Part shown: positions 25,365 to 31,423 of the stretch, piece by piece
Layout of the letters: each line of letters opens with the position of its first letter
Position numbering within the stretch: position 1 is the first letter of the stretch
Source: Desulfobacteraceae bacterium
Lineage (GTDB): Bacteria > Desulfobacterota > Desulfobacteria > Desulfobacterales > Desulfobacteraceae
Length of the DNA stretch: 31,423 nucleotides
Direction of reading: 5' to 3'
Assembly (NCBI GenBank): GCA_003354055.1
Contig: PIVQ01000018.1
Span: forward strand, 1-31,423
Notes under the pieces: model-generated
Seen by the model: only the letters and a program-made list of their open reading frames with translations
Told to the model about the DNA's origin: nothing
Databases searched by the model: none
Made by a program: the position numbers and the translations under genes

Positions 25365-25847
25365 ATGAGAAAACGAACCCGACAGCGCAGGTGCAAAAAC
25401 TGCGGTGAGCTTTACAAGACCGATCCCCGCCATTTGAAAAGACAAAAATTTTGCCGTAAACCGGAATGCAGAGCTGCCAGCAAAAAATACAGCCAGCATA
25501 AATGGCTGAATAAGCCAGAAAATCGGGATCACTTTTCAGGTCCAGAAAATGTGGTCCGTGTTCAGGAATGGCGCCAGGAAAATCCCTGTTACTGGAAGCG
25601 GAGAAAAACTTCAAAAAAGCTCCCCTTAATTGAAGATGCGTTACAAGAGATGAAATCTATCCAAACTCCTGCTGGGAAAGGATCTTCGATCGATTTAGTT
25701 CAAATTGCGTTACAAGATTCATTACCGGACAAGAGCCTTGTCTTTATTGGCTTTGATGCTCATCTTAACAAAAACGCATTAAAAAATTTGATTGATATCA
25801 TTCGGCAAGGGGATATAATGTCGGAGATGGATCTTCCTAAAATTTGA
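25365..25847 (+). CDS. Cys4 zinc-ribbon-type accessory protein of an insertion element
   Basis: A 160-residue basic protein. The N-terminus has a probable zinc site, RRCKNCGELY then KFCRKPECR (CxxC...CxxxxC), followed by ASKKYSQHKWLNKPENRDHF and SGPENVVRVQEWRQENPCYW. I recall this arrangement (zinc ribbon, then PENRDYF-GPENV-RVRxWR) from a widespread family of hypothetical proteins beside transposase or integrase genes in Planctomycetes and Deltaproteobacteria; that is from memory, not a search. The C-terminal part (LVQIALQDSLPDKSLVFIG) is a helical region. GAGGAGGT lies 9 bases upstream of the ATG. It lies wholly between the inverted repeats, so it is cargo or a transposition accessory of that element. 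Its molecular role is not known to me. Confidence 0.75.
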   Translation: MRKRTRQRRCKNCGELYKTDPRHLKRQKFCRKPECRAASKKYSQHKWLNKPENRDHFSGPENVVRVQEWRQENPCYWKRRKTSKKLPLIEDALQEMKSIQTPAGKGSSIDLVQIALQDSLPDKSLVFIGFDAHLNKNALKNLIDIIRQGDIMSEMDLPKI

Positions 25848-26052
25848 TTCCAAAAAAGCAAAGGGTGCTAAAATGGACGGTTTTCTTTTTAAGCCTAAAA
25901 CTATCGCTAAAACACATAGTAATTCAAAGAGGAAATTTGGGTTGATTCAGATTTTAGACAAATATTGCGGGAACGAAAAACTGGCTTGACGATTAGCACA
26001 CGAGTGGAACGGATATTGCCAGACACGGTGACCTACGTAGTACAACAAAATA

Positions 26053-26064
26053 TTATGTTGCGAG
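26053..26064 (+). repeat. Internal copy of the element terminus
   Basis: TTATGTTGCGAG matches the right terminal repeat (inverted at 26172-26183) at 12 of 12 bases, better than the true left end does. It bounds a 131-bp right sub-segment. No target duplication flanks this inner copy. Confidence 0.6.
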
Positions 26065-26171
26065 TTGTTTTGAAAAATCTTGAAATCTCTTTTAACGTGC
26101 TGAATTTAAAAGAAATATCGATTTGCACGAGCAGAATCAAAATCCTTTTAAAAATCAGGCAGTTACGGTCG

Positions 26172-26189
26172 CTCGCAACATAAGTCTAT
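26172..26189 (-). repeat. Right terminal inverted repeat and right target duplication
   Basis: CTCGCAACATAA is followed directly by GTCTAT, the same six bases that precede the left terminus. Confidence 0.7.
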
Positions 26190-26474
26190 GATTGTGGGGG
26201 GCGGAATAACGGTTTCCTGCCCCATGGTTCTTCTTCCAGTAGTAGCTTTTACGCAAATAAAAAAGTTTCGACAACTTGCATTTATCTGGATTGCTTTATG
26301 ATGAAATTATCGTTTCCAATAGGTTTTGTATCCTTGAAGAATTTGGGGATTTGAAATTAATCATAACTCCAGGCAACGTGTTTCAGTTCGATTCTATTTA
26401 GTTGACCTATAATCTCAAAATATTTACAATATCCATGATATGGAAAAGAAAAACTCCAAAAATGAGGAAAATAA
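26190..26474. other. Non-coding interval
   Basis: AT-rich sequence without a credible gene between the insertion element and the small hypothetical gene. It must contain the promoter for the latter; none could be fixed. I see no tRNA or hairpin terminator. Confidence 0.3.
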
Positions 26475-26741
26475 ATGATCGATTCTTATCCTGACGATAT
26501 CCCCGAGAAGAAAATTGATCAGCTGATCACTTTCTATCGAGGTAGACTTTATCTTAAGGATTCAAAGTTCAAAATTCTTTCAGATATTGCGGATGATGCT
26601 GAAAAAATGCTTTATTTTCTTGAAGCTAAAAAAGAACCGCTGATCAGGGAATTGAAACGGAAAAAGATTGGTCTGCAACCTTCTAAAATTAATGGTTTTG
26701 TACTGAATAAGGCCAGATACTCTGAGATGGGTATCGGATAA
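26475..26741 (+). CDS. Small hypothetical protein
   Basis: An 88-residue, charged, mostly helical protein (IPEKKIDQLITFYRGRLYL; AEKMLYFLEAKKEPLIREL). A GAGG site 8 bases before the ATG supports translation. No cysteine pairs, signal peptide or membrane segment are seen, and I do not recognise a family. It is flanked by the insertion element on the left and by the convergent leftward operon on the right. It could be the surviving part of a longer gene, but the start looks intact. Confidence 0.55.
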   Translation: MIDSYPDDIPEKKIDQLITFYRGRLYLKDSKFKILSDIADDAEKMLYFLEAKKEPLIRELKRKKIGLQPSKINGFVLNKARYSEMGIG

Positions 26742-26935
26742 ACTGAACCATTTAACATTTACGACTCAATTTACATGTTTACACAGTCTAATTTACTATT
26801 CAGGCCCCGGATAGTCCGGGTGGGATTTGAGTTCAGGAATCCACCTGAAAAGCAGAAGTAGCTAAACTGAGTGTTAAAGATATCGGGGGCAGGATCTGTA
26901 TTCTGCTAACATCTGTGACCACAGAATAGATCATA
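26742..26935. other. Convergent interval with a short GC hairpin
   Basis: Non-coding. CCCGGA (26806-26811) and TCCGGG (26815-26820) form a 6-bp stem with a 3-base loop between two converging transcripts. No run of T residues follows closely on either strand, so a terminator role is only possible. Confidence 0.3.
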
Positions 26936-27034
26936 TTAATGACACAGAGAGCAGTCCTGGGTGTCGCACATTAAACCGCCGCTTGCAGCACCTAACTGCT
27001 CATCCGGTACTTCAATGCCGTTTTCCTTGCTCAT
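26936..27034 (-). CDS. Putative RiPP precursor peptide with double-glycine leader
   Basis: A 32-codon frame whose ATG (27034) overlaps the last 23 bp of the 1297-residue gene. The first 20 residues look like a RiPP or bacteriocin leader: charged start MSKENG, then VPDEQLGAASGG, matching the common (D/E)EQL..a.GG motif cut by C39-type peptidase transporters. The remaining 12 residues form a small core with three Cys (CDTQDCSLC) ending in His. No ribosome site is visible, so translation would be coupled to the upstream gene. No modification enzyme or C39 transporter is in the window. It could be coincidental, but a leader-like motif plus a Cys-rich core directly before a stop is unlikely by chance. 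Confidence 0.45.
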   Translation of the reverse strand: MSKENGIEVPDEQLGAASGGLMCDTQDCSLCH

Positions 27035-30000
27035 TGTAATAATATCGATATTGAAATTTCCAATGTGTATTCGCCTCAGTGGGAAAACTTGAGTTTTTTT
27101 TGTTATTATGGACACGCTCATAATGAGCAACTGATGTAATTTTTCCCTCTTTGGAAAATGATAGTCCTGTTAACCAAGTGTCATCTAAGTCCCGGTAATA
27201 TTCATTTTCTTTTATCCCCTTTCTTGAATAGAGAATTTCCGGTGGATAATCTTCAGCAGAAAATTGGGTTCTATTGGAAATAAGTTTGCCGTTCTTATAT
27301 CCTTTCCAGGCAGACCAGGAGCGCTTGCCGTTATGCTGCTTTTTGATTCTTTTGCCTGTAAGACCGCCGTGACTATAGATGAATTCTTTTATTGCAACAT
27401 AGCCCTTCCCCGATCGATAGGGTTCAAAGAAGACCTGCGAAGATTTTCCATGTTTCCGCCATTGCAATTTCCCGTTTTTGTAAAAATAAGTATACTTGAT
27501 ATCTCCATATTTATCATAGAGGTGGTGCTCTCCATCCCGGGGGCGATTGGTATTTGAAGAGGCATATTGAGATTTATCGGTTTGCGCGGGCGCCTTTATT
27601 GTGACATAAGCCGTCCCCCTTGCAGACAAGCCTTGTGAGTCCGTAACCGATGCCTCAATCTTGTGGCGGGTATCCATCTTTTGACCAGTGCCGGAGAAAA
27701 AGCCGGTCAGTTTTTTGCTAGAGCCTTCGATATTCAGCCCCCGGGAGCGAACGGATATATCAAAGGGTGGTGTGAACTCTTTTGGAATCAGAATTTGATA
27801 TCTGCCGAAATCCCCACTTTTAATGGTTTTGTCAGCTTTCAGGGTTAAAAGATACTCATCCATGGTAAAGGTCATCCGGACCTCATCCGGTTGGCCTTCC
27901 CCGGCCCTGATGCTTGCGGTAAACTCAACGGTGTCGCCGGGTTTAACGCTTTTCTTCCCCAGGCGGATGCCGGTTTTCTGGGTTTTTTTATCCTTTTTGC
28001 GGTCATATAGCCGGGCCAGGGAATAGATTTCCCGGCCTGTATCCCTGTGAACGGCACTCAGGTGGGTTTCGACACTTTCAATGCCGGGTGCAAGTTCGAA
28101 GGAGGCGTAAAGATGGGGGACCTGACCCGGTTTCAAAGGCGTCCTGTCCTTGGTGTCATCCTTGGTGTGGGTCACCCAGAGTTTTATATTTTTTACAGGA
28201 TTTACCACGGAAAAAGAATAATCTGTCCTTGTTTTAATCTTTTCATTTGATGCCAGGGAATGGGTTACCTCAAGGGTGTAGTCACCATCCTTAAGTTTAT
28301 CAATACGGGGTTTCATCCACCTGTCATGGAGGCCGGAGGTTTCGGAGAGCTGTTCTACCTTCTCTCCTAAAAATTCTCCCTTATCCGTATACAACCGCCA
28401 GGCGATAAAGGTGAGGACAGGTTCTTTAATTAAAGGATCCATCTGTTCGGGATGCGCAACCCTGGCCCGCATCCAGATAATGTCTTTGCCTGCCACCGTG
28501 AGGGGCAGGGGCGCCACCTTTCCTGTTTTAGACTCCTGCAACGCCTCAACAACCATTTTTTGTAATTTGATTTGATTCTTTTCAACCAGATCAAAGCTCA
28601 ACTCCTGGAAGGCAACTATTTTTTGGGTCTTATTGTCGATGGCGCGAACCGATACCTTGTGCCGTCCCAGATCAAAATACTTGTCAAACCGTATTCCCAT
28701 TCTGCCGATATCAGGGCTGTCAGCCGGCTCGCTCTTTCTCGGCGTGTTACCATCAAGGAACCATTCAATGGTATGGTTCTTATCCCATGTACCATATTTT
28801 TTAACGTGAAAATCAAGTTTTTCATCCAACTTCACATCCCCGGTAAAGGGCTGGCCGTCTTCCTTTACAGCAACAATCGGGCCGATGTCCAGGGCATTGG
28901 AAATGGTGAAGAAAAGAAAAGAATGATCCATCTGCTTGTTTGACTGGTTGTCGAATAGTCTGAAAACAACCTCATAGGTTCCCGGTTTCATATCCTTACT
29001 GGTAGTAACAAAGGAGGCGGCATTCGGGCCTGTTGCCGATACTTTTGGCGCTTTAAATATTATATTCTTATTTGCGTCCTTTATCTCCCAGCGGACCAGG
29101 TGGTCTTTTGTCCAGGTAGAATTTTCCTGAGTCCGGAAGATCAGGGTATCTTCAAGCCCCACCCGGTTCATGGAGAAAAGCCGTTCGCCTTCGGGAGTCC
29201 GGCGTTCACCGGTTACAGGTCCCAGGTGAATTTTATCCATCCTGACAATGGCGGCATCAAATTTTTTGCCCTGAAGATCCTGGGAACCTGCCCTGATATC
29301 GTCGTCCTGCCAGTTTTTAAACATATCATGGCTTGTCATTGCGCCTTCTTTTACGGCATCCATACCGGAAATAACCGGGCGAAGCGTCATGCTTCCCACA
29401 GTGTCGGATGTGATATCCCAGAACAGTTCACCGGTTTTCATATAGATATTTACAGGTTCCCCTTTTTTTATCTTTTCAAGGATCTCCGCCTGGATACGTT
29501 CATCCGCTTTCCACCCACGTTCCATGGCGCTGATCACAGGAACAGGATACAACTCCAGCATGACAACGGCGGTCTGTTTCAATAGTTTTTCAGCTTCTGA
29601 ATCATCTTTATCTATATTTATAAAGGTGTGCTGACCCTGGTTTAATTTTTCAAGCTCATCCCTGATGGCCATATAATCCCCGACAAAAGAGGCAACTTTT
29701 CCGCCTTTGTGCAGGATCTGTGTCTTGCCAGCCATTTTATGACTGATCTTTTGGGCCATGCCGTCAGGAACCCTTTTGTTCTTTTGCATCCTTTCGATCA
29801 GTTCCCCTTTCTGGCTCGGGCTTAGATCCTGTGATAATGCGACGATCCTTTTTTCAAGGGACGGGGCTTGCTTCGGGTTCCGGGCAGCCAGCTCACTGAG
29901 CATCAGGGCCTCATTCATTTTTCCTTGGCTTAAAAGAAATTCCCGGTTGGCTTCAACACTTGCCGACATGATCTTGCGCTTGCTTGCCGTAACCGTTTCC

Positions 30001-30905
30001 GACGGCGCCCGGACTTTCCCCTTGCCCGGCTGTGCCGATGCATCCTGTGCCCTAGTGTCCGCATGCCGGGCCAGGTTCGTATTGGCATCCTGAATACGGG
30101 TCAGATACTTGGACTGCTGGGCCTGGATCTGCTGGAGTTTTGCCTCCATGCTCATCCGCCTGTTATAGGCATGGGTCCCCTTGGTATTTGCATCCGGATG
30201 CTGATTGACCTGTCTTAATTTGACTGCATATTCAAGACTCTTGCCTTTTTTATCCCCGATAAACTCGCGCATCTCATCCAGGTAGGCCAGGGTTTCTTTG
30301 ACACTGGGCTGGAGACCGGATCGCGATTTTGCCTCGTAGGCAGCAGCGTCTTTTCGCTTGTAGGCATCATTATTAGCCTCTGCGATTTTTCCAAATTCTT
30401 TCGAACTTGCAACATTTGCAGGGTCACACATAATATCAATGTCATTTGTCTTAAGCCAGTTACGGGTCGGATCTCCGCCTGCCTCGGTTGATTGAATATA
30501 GTCGTTGATTTTTTGATTAAGGGTGGCCTGAATTTGTTTAACCTGCTTGGCGGATTTGGCATTTGTAATAAAATCGGAATCTGTCCCCGCATCCCAGGGT
30601 TTGCCTGCATCCCGTTTCTGGACCTCAAAGGTTGCCCCGTGCTGCTTTGAGGCCTCCTGGGCGAATTCCACAATTTTCTCGCTGTAGTGATCCTGGGAAG
30701 CCTGGTATCCTTCATTGGACACTATATCATGAATGCGCATCTGGTTTACCAGGTCATTATGCTTGACCAGCAGTCCCTTCTGGTACTTTGAGGCATCATT
30801 TTCACCCATGGCCTCGACGGCGGTAACCAGTTCATCCGTGAATGCAAAGGCCTGGTTTGCCAAAATCAAAAGAAGGAAGAAAAGAAAAAAGAGTATGCGT
30901 TTCAT
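27012..30905 (-). CDS. Large exported protein: helical N-half, beta-sandwich repeats, MORN-like C-terminus
   Basis: 1297 residues. An N-terminal signal peptide (KRILFFLFFLLLILANQAFA) ends at AFA, predicting export. Residues about 22-450 are charged, helical and Gln/Lys-rich (AKLQQIQAQQSKYLTRIQDA). About 570-1120 read as several Ig-like beta-sandwich units with recurring W-x-K-x-H segments (ENSTWTKDHLVRWEI; KYGTWDKNHTIEWFLDG). The last 160 residues have MORN-variant repeats (YFYKNGKLQWRKHG; WKGYKNGKLISN; YYYNEQGKRH). I do not recognise a named family or an enzymatic motif. It begins as ATGA overlapping the upstream TPR gene, so the two are co-translated. The 3' end overlaps the RiPP-like micro-ORF. 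A surface or periplasmic structural role is a guess. Confidence 0.8.
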   Translation of the reverse strand: MKRILFFLFFLLLILANQAFAFTDELVTAVEAMGENDASKYQKGLLVKHNDLVNQMRIHDIVSNEGYQASQDHYSEKIVEFAQEASKQHGATFEVQKRDAGKPWDAGTDSDFITNAKSAKQVKQIQATLNQKINDYIQSTEAGGDPTRNWLKTNDIDIMCDPANVASSKEFGKIAEANNDAYKRKDAAAYEAKSRSGLQPSVKETLAYLDEMREFIGDKKGKSLEYAVKLRQVNQHPDANTKGTHAYNRRMSMEAKLQQIQAQQSKYLTRIQDANTNLARHADTRAQDASAQPGKGKVRAPSETVTASKRKIMSASVEANREFLLSQGKMNEALMLSELAARNPKQAPSLEKRIVALSQDLSPSQKGELIERMQKNKRVPDGMAQKISHKMAGKTQILHKGGKVASFVGDYMAIRDELEKLNQGQHTFINIDKDDSEAEKLLKQTAVVMLELYPVPVISAMERGWKADERIQAEILEKIKKGEPVNIYMKTGELFWDITSDTVGSMTLRPVISGMDAVKEGAMTSHDMFKNWQDDDIRAGSQDLQGKKFDAAIVRMDKIHLGPVTGERRTPEGERLFSMNRVGLEDTLIFRTQENSTWTKDHLVRWEIKDANKNIIFKAPKVSATGPNAASFVTTSKDMKPGTYEVVFRLFDNQSNKQMDHSFLFFTISNALDIGPIVAVKEDGQPFTGDVKLDEKLDFHVKKYGTWDKNHTIEWFLDGNTPRKSEPADSPDIGRMGIRFDKYFDLGRHKVSVRAIDNKTQKIVAFQELSFDLVEKNQIKLQKMVVEALQESKTGKVAPLPLTVAGKDIIWMRARVAHPEQMDPLIKEPVLTFIAWRLYTDKGEFLGEKVEQLSETSGLHDRWMKPRIDKLKDGDYTLEVTHSLASNEKIKTRTDYSFSVVNPVKNIKLWVTHTKDDTKDRTPLKPGQVPHLYASFELAPGIESVETHLSAVHRDTGREIYSLARLYDRKKDKKTQKTGIRLGKKSVKPGDTVEFTASIRAGEGQPDEVRMTFTMDEYLLTLKADKTIKSGDFGRYQILIPKEFTPPFDISVRSRGLNIEGSSKKLTGFFSGTGQKMDTRHKIEASVTDSQGLSARGTAYVTIKAPAQTDKSQYASSNTNRPRDGEHHLYDKYGDIKYTYFYKNGKLQWRKHGKSSQVFFEPYRSGKGYVAIKEFIYSHGGLTGKRIKKQHNGKRSWSAWKGYKNGKLISNRTQFSAEDYPPEILYSRKGIKENEYYRDLDDTWLTGLSFSKEGKITSVAHYERVHNNKKNSSFPTEANTHWKFQYRYYYNEQGKRH

Positions 30906-31423
30906 GATGCATCCCCCCAGGTTTTCAGCAGGTTTCCGGCATAGGCCTGCGTCTCTTTGCTGCCAAGGTTATTCTCAAGGATGGATTTTAAGGTTTTTAT
31001 GGCTTCCTTTGGCTGGTCGGCCTGTTTTAGCAATACGGCCAGGCAAAACCGGATGTCAGGAACGGTAAGGTGCTGCTTTTTAAGGGCCTTGAAGAATACA
31101 ACACCGTCCCCGGTCCTTCCGGCTGCGATATAACAGGCCGCAAGGGGATTTAACACCAGGCTGTTGACCATGTTCGGATCCTGAAGCAAAAACTGATATT
31201 GCTCGATTGCCAGGTCAAATTTTTGAAGCCGGGTTAAGGTCTGGGCCAGCATCAGTTGGGCCCTGCCGTGGTACGGGTTGGCGGCCACGGCCCGCAAAAA
31301 TGAAGAAAGCGCCTTCTCATAAGCCTGTGGGGTGTTTTTCATCTCAAGGTACAACATGCCCTGGACAAACCATATCTCAGCACTTTCCGGGGCAATGGCT
31401 GTGGCCTGGTCAATGTTGAACAA
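30902..31423 (-). CDS. TPR-repeat protein, 5' end beyond window
   Basis: The C-terminal 173 or so residues are visible; the start lies past the window edge. TPR motifs of the 34-residue type are clear: ATAIAPESAEIWFVQGMLYL, LRAVAANPYHGRAQLMLAQT, and YQFLLQDPN...LNPLAACYIAAGR. The protein probably serves as a scaffold for protein contacts. Its TGA overlaps the ATG of the 1297-residue gene (ATGA), indicating translational coupling and a shared function. Confidence 0.8.
   Translation of the reverse strand: MFNIDQATAIAPESAEIWFVQGMLYLEMKNTPQAYEKALSSFLRAVAANPYHGRAQLMLAQTLTRLQKFDLAIEQYQFLLQDPNMVNSLVLNPLAACYIAAGRTGDGVVFFKALKKQHLTVPDIRFCLAVLLKQADQPKEAIKTLKSILENNLGSKETQAYAGNLLKTWGDAS

Larger units (their letters stand above)
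25236..26183 (+). mobile_element. 948-bp insertion element remnant with TIRs and 6-bp target duplication
   Basis: The left end TTATGTAGCGAG (25236-25247) and right end CTCGCAACATAA (26172-26183) are inverted repeats matching at 11 of 12 bases. They are flanked by identical GTCTAT (25230-25235 and 26184-26189), a 6-bp target duplication. Inside is one intact gene (160 residues, 25365-25847) and then about 330 bp without a recognisable transposase. A 38-codon frame (25873-25989) and scattered short frames may be transposase debris. It is either internally deleted or a non-autonomous derivative moved by a transposase elsewhere. Confidence 0.75.

Noticed and set aside
25965..26183. 72-codon rightward frame in the right part of the insertion element
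   Set aside because: It runs through the internal and terminal inverted repeats, has no ribosome site and shows no transposase motif.

Overview
The window looks like chromosomal DNA of an anaerobic, mid-GC deltaproteobacterium (Desulfobacterota, perhaps Desulfobacteraceae). This is inferred from gene content: a flavin-oxidase/ferredoxin fusion, a NifX/NifB-type cofactor protein, a DUF3795 protein, PAS and hybrid histidine kinases, and a giant secreted TPR protein. There is no rRNA or tRNA gene to confirm it, and I recognised no CRISPR array or prophage.

Layout. 1-46 holds the 5' tip of a leftward gene. 420-1637 (+) is a PAS histidine kinase. It converges on 1655-5189 (-), two overlapping half-transporter genes that form a heterodimeric ABC exporter with one degenerate ATP site. 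A perfect hairpin terminator (5288-5330) ends the YgdI/YgdR-type lipoprotein gene (5372-5629). From 10316 down to 5968 (-) six closely packed genes look like one operon: cysteine synthase with a Cys-rich tail, small ORF, EamA exporter, NifX-like protein, AraC regulator, and a PNPOx-like flavoprotein with two ferredoxin clusters. Next comes a visibly AT-richer block (10.4-12.5 kb) with a DUF3795 protein, an AraC regulator and a small membrane protein.

Four copies of a 105-146 bp palindromic, MITE-like element lie between 5.8 and 12.5 kb. Each sits at or just past the 3' end of a leftward gene, and two of them supply that gene's stop codon.

12750-22562 (-) is one 3270-residue gene: signal peptide, dozens of TPRs organised in a 201-residue super-repeat, and a C-terminal CHAT protease domain with an intact His/Cys dyad and a cysteine-less thioredoxin fold inserted into it. 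A small ORF overlaps its 3' end. To the right lie a hydrolase remnant (22694-22924), a membrane hybrid histidine kinase (23224-25173, +) and a 948-bp insertion element with inverted repeats and a 6-bp target duplication (25236-26183). After these come a small hypothetical gene and a leftward operon of a TPR protein (cut by the window edge), a 1297-residue exported protein, and a 32-codon ORF that looks like a double-glycine RiPP precursor.

The most unusual items are the TPR-thioredoxin-CHAT giant, the RiPP-like micro-ORF and the palindromic element family. No complete multi-gene novel system can be demonstrated within the window.
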